64,000 bases of DNA from Natronorubrum texcoconense (GCF_900100335.1 NZ_FNFE01000001.1:806001-870000); one strand, 5' to 3'; positions 43,211 through 52,537 are shown, counted from the stretch's first letter. Made by a program: numbers and translations. The notes: generated by a model from the letters alone, not told the origin.

Positions 43211-44608
43211 ATGACGCTCTTCGGGACTGCAGGGATCCGCGGCCCGGTCGAAGAGGTAACGCCAGCACTCGCGCTCGCGGTCGGACAGGCCGCCGGCGAT
43301 CCCGACACGACGTTCGTCGTCGGCCGAGACGGCCGAGAAACCGGACCCGCACTCGCCGCGGCGGTCGAAGCCGGCCTCGAGAGCGCCGGCTCAGACGTCG
43401 TTCGAATCGGCGAAGTACCGACGCCGACGCTGGCGTTTGCCTCGCGCGGCCGCAAGGGCGTGATGCTCACCGCGAGCCACAACCCGCCCCAGGACAACGG
43501 CATCAAACTCTTCGCGAACGGCGTCGAGTTCGACCGCAACGCCGAACGCGCCGTCGAGGATCTGGTCGAGAGCGACGGCGAAATCGAGTCCGTCCGCTGG
43601 GACCAGTGGGGCGAGTCGTCGACGCTCGAGGTCCTCGACGCGTATCGGGACGCCGTCGTCGCCTACGTGCGCGAGCAGTTCACGTCGTCGAGCGATGCCG
43701 CGGCCGACGACGCGCCGCTCGAGGGGCTCGAGATCGCCGTCGACTGCGGCAACGGGATGGGATCGCTCGCGACGCCCCACGTCCTCGGACGACTCGGCGC
43801 CGACGTCGTCGCGCTCAACGCGAACGTCGACGGCCACTTTATCGCCCGCGAGAGCAAGCCGACGCCGGAGACGCTGTCGGACTTTTCGGCCTTTTTAGAG
43901 ACGAGCTCGTTCGACCTCGGACTGGCCCACGACGGCGACGCCGATCGACTGGTCGTGCTCGGTCCCGACGGCGAGGTGATCCACGAGGACACCGTGCTCG
44001 CCCTCGTTGCGGCCCACTACACGGCGGCGAGCGACGCCGACGATCCCGTCGTCGTGACGACGCCCAACGCATCGGCGCGCATCGACGAACAGGTCCGAAA
44101 CGCGGGCGGGCGCGTCGAACGGGTCCGTCTCGGCGCGCTTCACGAGGGGATCGCTCGAGAGCGCCGTGCGGCGGCGGACGACGACGAGACGGCCGTCGTC
44201 TTCGCCGCGGAGCCGTGGAAACACATCCACACGGCCTTCGGTGGGTGGATCGACGGCGTCGCGAGCGCGGCCGTCGTCAGCGCCCTCGTCGCCGCGGCCG
44301 GCGATACGGAGACGCTCCGCGCGCCCGTCACCGAACGGCCCTACCGCAAGGTCAGCGTCGACTGCCCGGACGACGCCAAAGCCGGCGCGATGGCCGCCCT
44401 CGAGACCGACCTCTCCGACGCGTTCCCGGCGGCGGCCGTCGACACGAGCTACGGCGTTCGACTCGAGTTCGAGGACGCCTCGTGGGTCCTCGTCCGCCCG
44501 AGCGGGACCGAGCCCTACGTGCGGATCTACGCCGAGAGCGACACCGTCGACGACCTGGTCGCGGACGCTCGCGATGTCGTCGAGGCCGCGATCGCGGCTT
44601 CCCGGTGA
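43211..44608 (+). CDS. glmM: Phosphoglucosamine mutase-type phosphohexomutase
   Basis: The 465-residue enzyme has the alpha-D-phosphohexomutase features: phosphoserine loop TASHNPPQDNGIK (Ser89), metal loop DGDADR near residue 239, sugar loop and the C-terminal phosphate loop RPSGTEPYVRIY. It fits GlmM (glucosamine-6-P to glucosamine-1-P), completing the path with glmS and glmU in this window. It precedes a nucleoside transport block, so a phosphopentomutase role acting on ribose phosphates is a real alternative. It has no operon partner; the next gene starts 229 bases on. Confidence 0.85.
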   Translation: MTLFGTAGIRGPVEEVTPALALAVGQAAGDPDTTFVVGRDGRETGPALAAAVEAGLESAGSDVVRIGEVPTPTLAFASRGRKGVMLTASHNPPQDNGIKLFANGVEFDRNAERAVEDLVESDGEIESVRWDQWGESSTLEVLDAYRDAVVAYVREQFTSSSDAAADDAPLEGLEIAVDCGNGMGSLATPHVLGRLGADVVALNANVDGHFIARESKPTPETLSDFSAFLETSSFDLGLAHDGDADRLVVLGPDGEVIHEDTVLALVAAHYTAASDADDPVVVTTPNASARIDEQVRNAGGRVERVRLGALHEGIARERRAAADDDETAVVFAAEPWKHIHTAFGGWIDGVASAAVVSALVAAAGDTETLRAPVTERPYRKVSVDCPDDAKAGAMAALETDLSDAFPAAAVDTSYGVRLEFEDASWVLVRPSGTEPYVRIYAESDTVDDLVADARDVVEAAIAASR

Positions 44609-44837
44609 GCGAATCGGATCCGAAGCGCCGAAACCCGATTCGACGCTTCGGTCGGGTTCACGACGGCGGAGTCGAACCGGATCGGGTTTCGTGAAAGCCG
44701 GGCGATTTCGATTCCGGCTATGCGTTTCACGCCGCTCGTGTTCGGAACGAATAACAAGTGTAGACAGACTAGTTCTGTTACTATTACATTCGTCGATTCC
44801 GACGAGTATAAACCGAATGTCTACGCTATTCAGGGCT

Positions 44838-45902
44838 ATGGCGCAGAATCGACGGCGGTTCCTTACTGGTGCAGGTGTCGCAGGACTAACCACGTTAGCC
44901 GGCTGTGTGGGCGGATTCGGCGAAGACGCCGACACGGAGTTCAACGTCGGCATGATCTACGCGAGCGGCGGGCTCGGCGACAACTCGTTCAACGACATGG
45001 CGCAGTCGGGGATCGAGGACGCACAGGACGAGTTCGACCTCAGCTACGATCAAGCCGAACCCGACGACGAGGGTGAGTTCGACGGCCACCAGCGCGACTT
45101 CGCGGAGGGTGGCGAGTACGATCTGATCACCTGTGTCGGCTTCGCACAGGAGGACGCGCTCGCGGAGAACGCCCCCGAGTACCCCGATCAGAACTTCATG
45201 ATCATCGATACCGCGGGTATCGAGGAAGACAACGTCCGAAACTACGTCTTCGACGAGCCGGGCGGCTCGTTCCAGGTCGGCCACCTGGCGGGACTGTTGA
45301 CCGCCGAGGAGTTCTCGGCCGGCGACGGAGAGACGAACCCGGACGAGGACGTCGTCGGCTTCGTCGGCGGCGTCGAATCACCCCTGATCGAGTCGTTCGA
45401 GGCCGGCTTCACCGCCGGCGTCGAGTACGCGAACGACGACGCCGAGGTCATCTCCTCGTACGTCGGCGACTTCAACGACACGAGCGGCGGTCAAGAGGCC
45501 GCACTCTCGATGTATCAGGACCACGGCGCCGATATCGTCTTCCACGCCGCGGGTGCGACCGGCGTGGGCGTCTTCCAGGCCGCCGAATCCGAAGGTCGGT
45601 TCGCGATCGGCGTCGACTCCGATCAGTCGCTCGAGGAGGAAGACTACGCCGACGTGATCCTCGCGAGCATGGTCAAGCGCGTCGACGAGGCCGTCTACAC
45701 GGCCGTCGAGTCGATCGTCAACGACGAGTTCGAGGGCGGCGAAACCGAGGAGCTCGGACTCGAGGACGGCGGCGTCGAGGCGGTCTACGGCGACACGATC
45801 GGCGACGAGATCCCCGACGAGATCACGGAGCAGGTCGACCAATCCAGACAGGAACTCATCGACGGCGAGATCGAGGTTCCGGACGATCCCGACGACGTCT
45901 GA
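44838..45902 (+). CDS. BMP-family nucleoside-binding lipoprotein (ABC transporter)
   Basis: The 354-residue protein has a Tat motif (RRRFLTGAGVAGL) and lipobox LAGC, then a periplasmic-binding fold with BMP/PnrA features (NVGMIYASGGLGDNSFNDMA, GEYDLITCVGFAQEDALAE, VGFVGGVESPLIESFEAGF). BMP proteins bind nucleosides outside the membrane and hand them to the ABC permease. The start could be 44817, but MAQNRRRFL at 44838 fits Tat signals better. It heads a four-gene operon; the ABC ATPase starts six bases downstream. Confidence 0.92.
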   Translation: MAQNRRRFLTGAGVAGLTTLAGCVGGFGEDADTEFNVGMIYASGGLGDNSFNDMAQSGIEDAQDEFDLSYDQAEPDDEGEFDGHQRDFAEGGEYDLITCVGFAQEDALAENAPEYPDQNFMIIDTAGIEEDNVRNYVFDEPGGSFQVGHLAGLLTAEEFSAGDGETNPDEDVVGFVGGVESPLIESFEAGFTAGVEYANDDAEVISSYVGDFNDTSGGQEAALSMYQDHGADIVFHAAGATGVGVFQAAESEGRFAIGVDSDQSLEEEDYADVILASMVKRVDEAVYTAVESIVNDEFEGGETEELGLEDGGVEAVYGDTIGDEIPDEITEQVDQSRQELIDGEIEVPDDPDDV

Positions 45903-45908
45903 TCGCGC

Positions 45909-47555
45909 ATGACCGAGCCGGGAACGGAACACACCGACGACGCGGGCGGAGTCGAGACAGCGACTGCGGGCGATCTCGCGGTGCATCTCGACGGAATCAC
46001 CAAACGGTTTCCGGGCGTCGTCGCGAACGACGACGTCGACCTGCTGGTCGAGCGAGGGAGCGTCCACGCCCTGCTAGGGGAGAACGGGGCCGGAAAGACG
46101 ACGCTGATGAACGTCCTCTACGGGCTCTACGAGCCGAACGAGGGTCGCGTGGTCGTCGACGGCACCGAACGGGCGTTCGGTTCGCCGCGCGATGCCATCG
46201 ACGCGGGGATCGGCATGATCCACCAGCACTTCATGCTGGTCGACACGATGACCGTCGCGGAGAACATCGCACTCGGTAACGAGCCGCGAAAGTGGTTCGG
46301 GATGGCGGTCGACCGCGAGCGTATCGAGCGCGAGATCCGGGATCTCTGCGATCGCTACGGGTTCGACGTCGATCCGACGGCGACGATCGCCGACTGTAGC
46401 GTCGGCGTCCAGCAGCGCGTCGAGATCCTCAAAGCGCTCTACCGTGGCGCCGACGTTCTCATTCTCGACGAGCCGACGGCCGTCCTCACGCCCCAGGAGG
46501 TCGAGGGGCTCTACGACGTGCTCGAGGAGCTAACGGCCCAGGGGAAGACGATCATTTTCATCACGCACAAACTCGGCGAGGCGACCCACGCCGCGGACGC
46601 GATCACCGTCCTCCGGGACGGGGAATCCGTCGGCACGGTCGATCCGAACCGGACGACGCGAGAAGAACTGGCCGAGTACATGGTCGGCCGAGAGGTCCTC
46701 CTCGAGGCCGAAACCGAGCCGAACGAGGTCGGCGAGACGATCCTCTCCGTCGAGGATATTGCCGTCGAAGACGCGCGCGGCGTCGAGGTCGTCTCGGGCA
46801 TCGATCTCGAGGTCCGGGCCGGCGAGATCCTCGGCATCGCCGGGGTCGACGGCAACGGTCAGGCCGAACTGATCGAAGCGATCACGGGGCTTCGAGCGCC
46901 CGAACGCGGGTCGGTCGTCTTCGACGACGCGGACGTGACCGACTGGTCGCGCCGCGATCGAATCGACGCCGGCATGTCGTACATCCCGGAGGATCGCCAC
47001 GAGCGCGGGCTCGTGATGTCGTTCGATCTCGTCGAAAACGGCGTGCTCGGAAGCCAGCGCTCCGAGGAGTTCTCCGAGTCCGGACGCATCGACTGGCAGG
47101 GGGTCCGGGACCACTCCGAGGAGATCATCGAGACCTACGACGTTCGCCCGCCCGACGCGGAGGCGGACGCCGAATCCCTCTCGGGCGGCAACCAGCAGAA
47201 GTTCATCGTCGGCCGCGAGTTCGAACGCGATCCGCGGCTGGTCGTCGCGACCCACCCGACCCGCGGCGTCGACATCGGGTCGACCGAGTTCATCCACGAA
47301 CGGCTGCTCGAACTCCGTCGGGCGGGTATCGCCATCCTGCTGGTCTCGTCGAATCTGGACGAGGTGCGGAGCCTCTCCGACCGGCTGGCGGTCATCTACG
47401 AGGGCTCGTTCATGGACGTCACCGATCCCGACGATCTCACCGAGGAGGGACTCGGCTTGCTCATGGCCGGCGAACGGCCGGAGTCACGAGCCGCGTCCGA
47501 CTCCGCCGACGGAATGTCACCGACCACCGACGCCGATTCCGGAGGTGACGCATGA
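45909..47555 (+). CDS. Nucleoside ABC transporter, double ATPase
   Basis: The 548-residue protein has two nucleotide-binding domains in one chain, as in YufO/NupA and sugar importers. The first has Walker A LLGENGAGKTTLMNV, a SVGVQQRVEILKA signature and LILDEPTAVLTPQE. The second has a degenerate Walker A (GIAGVDGNGQAELIEAITGL) and LSGGNQQKFIVGRE. It powers import of nucleosides bound by the BMP lipoprotein. The stop overlaps the next start by 4 bases. An acidic Asp/Ser/Thr tail ends the protein. Confidence 0.94.
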   Translation: MTEPGTEHTDDAGGVETATAGDLAVHLDGITKRFPGVVANDDVDLLVERGSVHALLGENGAGKTTLMNVLYGLYEPNEGRVVVDGTERAFGSPRDAIDAGIGMIHQHFMLVDTMTVAENIALGNEPRKWFGMAVDRERIEREIRDLCDRYGFDVDPTATIADCSVGVQQRVEILKALYRGADVLILDEPTAVLTPQEVEGLYDVLEELTAQGKTIIFITHKLGEATHAADAITVLRDGESVGTVDPNRTTREELAEYMVGREVLLEAETEPNEVGETILSVEDIAVEDARGVEVVSGIDLEVRAGEILGIAGVDGNGQAELIEAITGLRAPERGSVVFDDADVTDWSRRDRIDAGMSYIPEDRHERGLVMSFDLVENGVLGSQRSEEFSESGRIDWQGVRDHSEEIIETYDVRPPDAEADAESLSGGNQQKFIVGREFERDPRLVVATHPTRGVDIGSTEFIHERLLELRRAGIAILLVSSNLDEVRSLSDRLAVIYEGSFMDVTDPDDLTEEGLGLLMAGERPESRAASDSADGMSPTTDADSGGDA

Positions 47556-48817
47556 GACAGCGACTCGAGGCGCTTCTCGAGCGACTCGTCCGTGCGTCGA
47601 TCGTAGAGCGGATCGCCATCAGTATCGCGGCCCTGTTCGCGTCGATTCTGGTCGGCGGCGTGCTCGTGTTCGTTTCGGGCGCCTTCGCCTCCTGTCAGAC
47701 CGGGCTGAACGTCGCCGGCTGGACCTTCTGTTACAACCCGATGCAGGTCTACTACGAGCTGTTCTTGGGCGCGCTCGGCCACCCGCTCGAGGGCGGCTGG
47801 AGTCCGGGGAACCACCGACTGGCGACGACGCTCCAGCAGACGACGCTGCTGATCTTCACCGGACTGTCGTTCGCGGTGGCCTACCGGGCCGGCCTGTTCA
47901 ACATCGGGACGCAGGGACAGTTAGTCGTCGGCGGTCTCGCGACGGCGGTCACCGTCGTCTACGCCTCGCTGGTCGTTCCCAGCGGCGTCGTCGGGACGGT
48001 CGTGCTCATCCCGCTCGGCGTGCTCGCCGGTGCGGTCGCGGGTGGGTTCTTCGGCGCGATTCCGGGTGCGCTCAAAGCCTACGCCGACGCGAACGAGGTC
48101 ATCACGACCATCATGCTCAACTTCGTCGCCGTCGGGATCACCTCGACGCTGCTATCGTGGCAGTTCCAGGACCCCGACAGCCCCAATCCGGGGACTCGGC
48201 GAATTCCCGAGTACGCCGAGATTCCGAACATCCCGCTCGTCGGCTTCAGTAGCCGGGCGAACTTCTCGCTGCTCGCGCTCGCGTTCGCGATCGCGCTCAT
48301 GATCGGGATCGCCTGGCTGCTCGCGCGTACTTCCTTCGGCTACGAACTCCGGACGAGCGGCGTCCAGCCGGAGGCGGCCGCCTACAGCGGCGTCGACGAG
48401 AAACGGATGATCGTCACGAGCATGACCCTCTCCGGCGCGCTCGGCGGCATCGGCGGCGCGCTCTGGGTGCTCATGCAACACGGCCGCTGGCTCGAGAGCG
48501 TGCCGCCGCTCGGCTTCGACGGCATCGCCGTCTCGATCCTCGCGGCTAACAACCCGCTGGGTATCGGCGTGTCGGCGCTCCTCTTCGGCGTCCTCGACAG
48601 CGGCTCGAGCGCGATCGGGACCGCGACGGCCGTCCCGCCGGAGTTGGTGGGGATTCTGAGCGGTCTCATCATCCTGTTCGTCGCGATGCCGGAGTTCTTC
48701 CGTATGATCGGCACACGATACGTCGAAGTCGGCAGTAGCGACCTCGTCCGCACAGACGGCGGTGAACTCGCCGAAGACGGTGCAACGGCCGACGACGGAG
48801 GTGAACGCGATGATTGA
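47552..48817 (+). CDS. Nucleoside ABC transporter permease 1
   Basis: The 421-residue protein has about nine to ten membrane helices. The BPD_transp_2 signature segments are FNIGTQGQLVVGGL, GALKAYADANEVITTIMLNF and GGIGGALWVLM. It is one of the two membrane halves of the transporter. Its start overlaps the ATPase gene by 4 bases and its stop overlaps the second permease by 8 bases, so the complex is made from one message. An acidic soluble tail follows the last helix. Confidence 0.93.
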   Translation: MRQRLEALLERLVRASIVERIAISIAALFASILVGGVLVFVSGAFASCQTGLNVAGWTFCYNPMQVYYELFLGALGHPLEGGWSPGNHRLATTLQQTTLLIFTGLSFAVAYRAGLFNIGTQGQLVVGGLATAVTVVYASLVVPSGVVGTVVLIPLGVLAGAVAGGFFGAIPGALKAYADANEVITTIMLNFVAVGITSTLLSWQFQDPDSPNPGTRRIPEYAEIPNIPLVGFSSRANFSLLALAFAIALMIGIAWLLARTSFGYELRTSGVQPEAAAYSGVDEKRMIVTSMTLSGALGGIGGALWVLMQHGRWLESVPPLGFDGIAVSILAANNPLGIGVSALLFGVLDSGSSAIGTATAVPPELVGILSGLIILFVAMPEFFRMIGTRYVEVGSSDLVRTDGGELAEDGATADDGGERDD

Positions 48818-49877
48818 CGGACTCTCACGCTGGACCGTCATCGCGATAACTGCCTCGGTTGCGGTCCTCTGGATCGCGCTCGGTGTCGTCTTCCCCGATT
48901 CGTGGGCGGGCGTTACGCTGTCGGTCGCCGCCAGCCCGGGAACGCACACGGCGATGCTCCGGCTGGCCGTCCCCATCGCGCTCGCCGCGATCGGGGGGAT
49001 CTTCGCGGAGAAGAGCGGCGTGATCAACATCGGAATCGAGGGTCTGCTCATCGTCTCGGCGTTCAGCGCGGTGATCGTCACCTTCTGGCTGGGCTCCGGC
49101 GAGTCGACGTTCGCGGTCTCACACCACTGGTGGGGACTGCTCGCGGGCGTGCTCGTGAGCACGCTGTTCGCGCTGCTGTTCGCGGTCGTCTGCATCGAGT
49201 ACAAGGCGGACCAGATCATCGCGGGACTGGCGCTCTGGCTCATCGCGCTCGGGCTGGCACCGTTCGTCTCGCGGATCGTCTTCGACAGCCCGAACACCGG
49301 CAACGTCGGTACGTTCGACAACGTGACGATCCCGGTGCTGTCCGAGATTCCGCTGCTCGGCTATCTGCTGTTCGACACGCCGCCGCAGGTCTACCTCATG
49401 TTCGGGGCCGTCCTCGTCGGCTGGTACGTACTCAACTGGACGAGCTTCGGGCGCTGGGTCGTCGCCAGCGGCGAGAATCCCAAGGCGCTCGACACGGCCG
49501 GCGTCGACGTCCGAAAGGTCCGCTACGCGGCGGTCATCCTCTCGGGCGTGTTCGCCGGCCTCGGCGGTGCAGGGTTCGCTCTCGGCCAGCTCGGCACCTT
49601 CGCCGGCGGCGGCGAAACCGACATGCAGGGCCGCGGATTCATCGCCATCGCGACCTACCTGTTCGCGAACTACCACCCCCTCGGCGCGCTCGCGGGCTCG
49701 TTCCTCTTCGCGGGCCTCGACGCGTTCCAGCTTCGGATTCAGAACATCGGCTACGCCGTCCCGTCGGAGCTCATCCGCACGATTCCCTACGTGACGGTGA
49801 TCCTCGTGATCACCTTCGTCGGGAAGACCCGGCTGCCGGACGCCGCCGGCGAGAACTACGAGTCCGGCGAGGACTGA
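48810..49877 (+). CDS. Nucleoside ABC transporter permease 2
   Basis: The 355-residue protein has about eight membrane helices and the permease signature AAIGGIFAEKSGVINIGIEGLL and YKADQIIAGLALWLIALGL. It pairs with permease 1 to form the pore. ATG 48810 is chosen since MIDGLSRWTVIAITASV starts the first helix; the frame opens at 48762. The operon appears to end here, with a structured 119-base gap before cdd. Confidence 0.93.
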   Translation: MIDGLSRWTVIAITASVAVLWIALGVVFPDSWAGVTLSVAASPGTHTAMLRLAVPIALAAIGGIFAEKSGVINIGIEGLLIVSAFSAVIVTFWLGSGESTFAVSHHWWGLLAGVLVSTLFALLFAVVCIEYKADQIIAGLALWLIALGLAPFVSRIVFDSPNTGNVGTFDNVTIPVLSEIPLLGYLLFDTPPQVYLMFGAVLVGWYVLNWTSFGRWVVASGENPKALDTAGVDVRKVRYAAVILSGVFAGLGGAGFALGQLGTFAGGGETDMQGRGFIAIATYLFANYHPLGALAGSFLFAGLDAFQLRIQNIGYAVPSELIRTIPYVTVILVITFVGKTRLPDAAGENYESGED

Positions 49878-49996
49878 GCACCGCTTCGCGTCTGGCAGCG
49901 GTTCTACAGGCGGCCGAGGCAGAGTGCCTCGGGGTTCAACCCCGAGCGGTTCACGGCCGTCGGTGCCTTCTTGTCCGCGCTCGAGCTAGCACCGCT
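49877..49996 (+). other. Hairpin-rich segment flanked by 9-bp direct repeats before cdd
   Basis: AGCACCGCT occurs at 49877-49885 and 49988-49996. Inside, CCGAGGCA/TGCCTCGG (49914-49932) and CTCGGGG/CCCCGAG (49928-49946) are two hairpins that share bases and cannot form together. AGCGGTTC also repeats (49897 and 49945). It looks like an attenuator-type leader of cdd or the relic of a small inserted element with a 9-bp target duplication. No coding capacity. Confidence 0.45.
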
Positions 49997-50395
49997 ATGA
50001 ACGAAACCGAACTCCTCGAGATCGCCCGCGACGTCCAGTCCGACGCCCACGTTCCCTACTCCGAGTACCCCGTTGGCGCCGCCCTCGAGACGGCCGACGG
50101 CGAGGTCTTCGTCGGTTGCAACCTCGAAAACGCGAACTACAGCAACAGCCTCCACGCGGAGGAGGTAGCCGTCGCCGAGGCGGTCAAGAACGGTCACCGC
50201 GACTTTACGCGGCTCGCCGTCAGCTCCGGCCGCCGGGACGGGGTCACCCCCTGCGGGATGTGTCGCCAGACGCTCGCGGAGTTCTGCGACGACGACCTCC
50301 TCGTGATCTGCGACGAGGGAGAGGACGAGGAGCCAACGGAGTACACGCTCGGTGGCCTGCTGCCGAACACGATCACCGAGGAGATGCTCGAGTAA
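49997..50395 (+). CDS. cdd: Cytidine deaminase
   Basis: The 132-residue enzyme converts cytidine and deoxycytidine to uridine and deoxyuridine. It has the zinc motif HAEEVAVAEA with catalytic Glu and PCGMCRQTL, and the N-terminal YPVGAALETADGEVFVGCN segment. Length is typical of the homotetrameric form. It sits right after the nucleoside transporter and before the uridine phosphorylase gene, which supports a salvage role. The ATG at 49997 is clear. Because the structured segment lies directly before it, expression may be separately controlled. Confidence 0.94.
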   Translation: MNETELLEIARDVQSDAHVPYSEYPVGAALETADGEVFVGCNLENANYSNSLHAEEVAVAEAVKNGHRDFTRLAVSSGRRDGVTPCGMCRQTLAEFCDDDLLVICDEGEDEEPTEYTLGGLLPNTITEEMLE

Positions 50396-50423
50396 CGAGT
50401 CGAGTCGTCCACACGCTATTCGG

Positions 50424-51023
50424 TCAGAACTGGCGTTCGAACTCCACCGGATCGGAGACCGTGTAGTACGGCCCGCCCAGCCGGCCGACGGTCGGGAGGT
50501 CCCGCATATCGAGTTTTCCGTCACCCTCGGCGAGCAGTTCCTCGTCGACGTGGACGTGCTGGACGTCGCCGAGGATCATCAGTTTGTCGTGGACCTCGAG
50601 CGAGTCGTGCAGCGTACACTCCATCGAAACGGCCGCGTTCGCGACGCGCGACGCCGACACGGTCCGACAGTCGGCGCGCTCGACGTCGGCGAGATCGAAC
50701 TCGCTCTCCTCTGATGGGATCGCGGCCGAGGTGTGGTCCATCCGTTCGATCTCGGACTCGGTGACAACGTTGACGACGAACTCGCCGGTGTCAAGGGCGT
50801 TTCGCGCGGTGTCTTTCAGTTCGTCGCGGTCGCCGTTTGGCGTGTTGAACAGCACCGTCGGTTCCTTCAACGAGACGTAGTTGTAGGAGCTAAAGGGAGC
50901 CAGGTTGTCGACGCCGTCTTCGGTTCGCGTGCTGATCCAGGCGATGGGACGGGGGGTGACGACCGTCTTGACGAACCGCGCGATTTCGTCTTCGGACCGC
51001 TCGTCCGTGTCGAACTCGTGCAT
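50424..51023 (-). CDS. Flavin reductase-like FMN-binding protein
   Basis: The 199-residue protein has the split-barrel FMN-binding fold: VVTPRPIAWISTRTEDGVDN at the start, LAPFSSYNYVS, GEFVVNVVTESEIERMDHTS and LEVHDKLMILGDVQ. Such proteins reduce flavin with NAD(P)H or use bound FMN; the partner oxygenase is not visible here. Length is typical. It is convergent with cdd and lies 59 bases after the DUF488 gene on the same strand, so the two might be cotranscribed. Confidence 0.88.
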   Translation of the reverse strand: MHEFDTDERSEDEIARFVKTVVTPRPIAWISTRTEDGVDNLAPFSSYNYVSLKEPTVLFNTPNGDRDELKDTARNALDTGEFVVNVVTESEIERMDHTSAAIPSEESEFDLADVERADCRTVSASRVANAAVSMECTLHDSLEVHDKLMILGDVQHVHVDEELLAEGDGKLDMRDLPTVGRLGGPYYTVSDPVEFERQF

Positions 51024-51082
51024 GGATCGCGGATAGGGGTGCTACCATATCAGTTCGACGGGTTCCGGCGAGTTGGTGAGGG

Positions 51083-51649
51083 TCAGGCTCGTTCCGCGAG
51101 CACGTCCCGAAGCACCGTCCGGTGGCAGCGCTTCTTCGCGGTGTTCTCGAAACAGACCAGCGCCAGCGACTCGCCGTCCGCGAGTCGGGTTTCGAGGCCC
51201 TCGAGCGCCGCCCGCGCGTCGGCCGACTCCTCGAGGTGGTCTCGATACGCCTCCTCGAACCCGACCTCGTCCCACGCGGCGTTGTGCGCACCCTCCTCGC
51301 AGACGCCGCGCATCTTGAGGTCGTCGACGGTCGTCCGGAACGACTCGAGCAACTCGGTGGGCGGCCCGAGTTCCGGCTGATTCTCGTCGACGGCCGCGTG
51401 AAACCACGGCGTCGGTTTCCGAACGACGCCGACGAGCGTCGTCTCGGGCGGGAGATCGACGAGATCGTGTTGCAATGCGGCGACGTAGGTGTCCGCGAGC
51501 GTGCCCTCGATCCCGGCCGCATCGTCGGCTCCGGCTGTACCGCCAGGTTCGCCCGCACCGTCGGCACCAGCCGTACCGTTAGCCCCGGCTGCACCGTCGG
51601 CCTCGGCCGTGTCGTCAGGTTCGTCCGGTCCCTCGAATCCGCGTGCCAT
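51083..51649 (-). CDS. DUF488 protein with Gly/Ala-rich N-terminal spacer
   Basis: The 188-residue protein has an N-terminal region (residues about 10-45) of imperfect Ala-Gly-Asp repeats, such as GADGAGEPGGTAGADDAAG. A DUF488-like domain follows with TTLVGVVRKPTPWFHAA and LALVCFENTAKKRCHRTVL, the conserved Cys-His end of the family. The function of DUF488 is unknown. The spacer is a species-variable expansion. It is divergent from udp, sharing a 60-base promoter region with it. The ATG at 51649 is used. Confidence 0.8.
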   Translation of the reverse strand: MARGFEGPDEPDDTAEADGAAGANGTAGADGAGEPGGTAGADDAAGIEGTLADTYVAALQHDLVDLPPETTLVGVVRKPTPWFHAAVDENQPELGPPTELLESFRTTVDDLKMRGVCEEGAHNAAWDEVGFEEAYRDHLEESADARAALEGLETRLADGESLALVCFENTAKKRCHRTVLRDVLAERA

Positions 51650-51672
51650 ACCGGTCGGTACGTCGGCCCTGC

Positions 51673-51682
51673 AGTTATATAC
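51673..51682 (+). promoter_or_regulatory. TATA box between DUF488 and udp
   Basis: GTTATATACG lies 28-37 bases before the udp ATG, consistent with a leaderless udp message. As it is nearly symmetric, it may also serve the divergent DUF488 gene. Confidence 0.55.
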
Positions 51683-51709
51683 GGCGGCGGTGCGAATCAC
51701 CGCGTCTGA

Positions 51710-52537
51710 ATGACCGGCGACAGCGAAGATCCGAACGCCGACGTACAGTACCACCTCGAGGTCGGCTCCGACGACGTCGCGGAGACCGTGCTCCTCCCGG
51801 GGAATCCGGAGCGACTCGAGAAGATCGTCGACTTCTGGGACGACCACGAAGTCACGGCCCACCACCGCGAGTACCGGACCGCGACGGGGACAACCGAGGG
51901 AACGCCGATTTCGGTCACGTCGACGGGGATCGGCAGTCCGTCGGCGGCCATCGCCGTCGAGGAACTCGCCCGCGTCGGCTGTGACACGTTTATTCGTGTC
52001 GGCTCCTGTGGCGCAATCCAGCCCGAGATGGACGTCGGCGATCTGGTGATCACGACCGGTGCGGTCCGCCAGGAGGGGACCAGCGACGAGTACGTTCGGG
52101 AGGATTACCCCGCCGCGGCCGATCACGAGGTCGTCTGCGCGCTGATCGCGGCCGCCGAGCGACTCGGCTACGACTACCACACGGGCATCACGATGAGCGC
52201 GGACTCCTTCTACGCGGGGCAGGGGCGACCCGGCTTCGACGGCTTCGAGGCGGCTAACGCGGACGATCTCGTCGACCAGTTGAAGGAGGCGAACGTCAAA
52301 AATATCGAGATGGAAGCCAGCGCGATCGTGACCATCGCGAACATCTACGGTCTTCGCGCCGGTGCCGTCTGTACCGTCTACGCGAACCGCGAAACCGGCG
52401 AGTTCCGAACGGAAGGCGAATCACGCGCCGCCGAGACGGCGACGCTCGCGACCCACCTGCTCGCGAAGATGGACGCCGTCAAGCGCGAGGCCGGCGCGGA
52501 TCGCTGGCACGCCGGGCTCTCGCTCGAGGACGCGTGA
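51710..52537 (+). CDS. udp: Uridine phosphorylase (nucleoside phosphorylase)
   Basis: The 275-residue protein has the NP-I phosphorylase pattern: LLPGNPERLEKI, STGIGSPSAAIAVEEL, FIRVGSCGAIQPEMDVGDLV and the C-terminal NIEMEASAIVTIANIYGLRA. The NxEMExxA segment is the ribose-binding signature. It splits uridine (and perhaps other pyrimidine nucleosides) into base and ribose-1-phosphate. With the transporter and cdd it forms a pathway of uptake, deamination and phosphorolysis. In haloarchaea the ribose-1-phosphate may enter the pentose bisphosphate route, though those genes are not here. Confidence 0.91.
   Translation: MTGDSEDPNADVQYHLEVGSDDVAETVLLPGNPERLEKIVDFWDDHEVTAHHREYRTATGTTEGTPISVTSTGIGSPSAAIAVEELARVGCDTFIRVGSCGAIQPEMDVGDLVITTGAVRQEGTSDEYVREDYPAAADHEVVCALIAAAERLGYDYHTGITMSADSFYAGQGRPGFDGFEAANADDLVDQLKEANVKNIEMEASAIVTIANIYGLRAGAVCTVYANRETGEFRTEGESRAAETATLATHLLAKMDAVKREAGADRWHAGLSLEDA

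Noticed and set aside
49928-49946. tRNA T-arm-like sequence (GGGGTTCAACCCC) before cdd
   Set aside because: The rest of a tRNA is missing, and the hairpin is better explained as part of a structured leader or insert.
48902-50395. Apparent long gene joining a shifted permease frame to cytidine deaminase
   Set aside because: The first 365 codons are an out-of-frame reading of permease 2; the deaminase has its own ATG at 49997 and complete family length.
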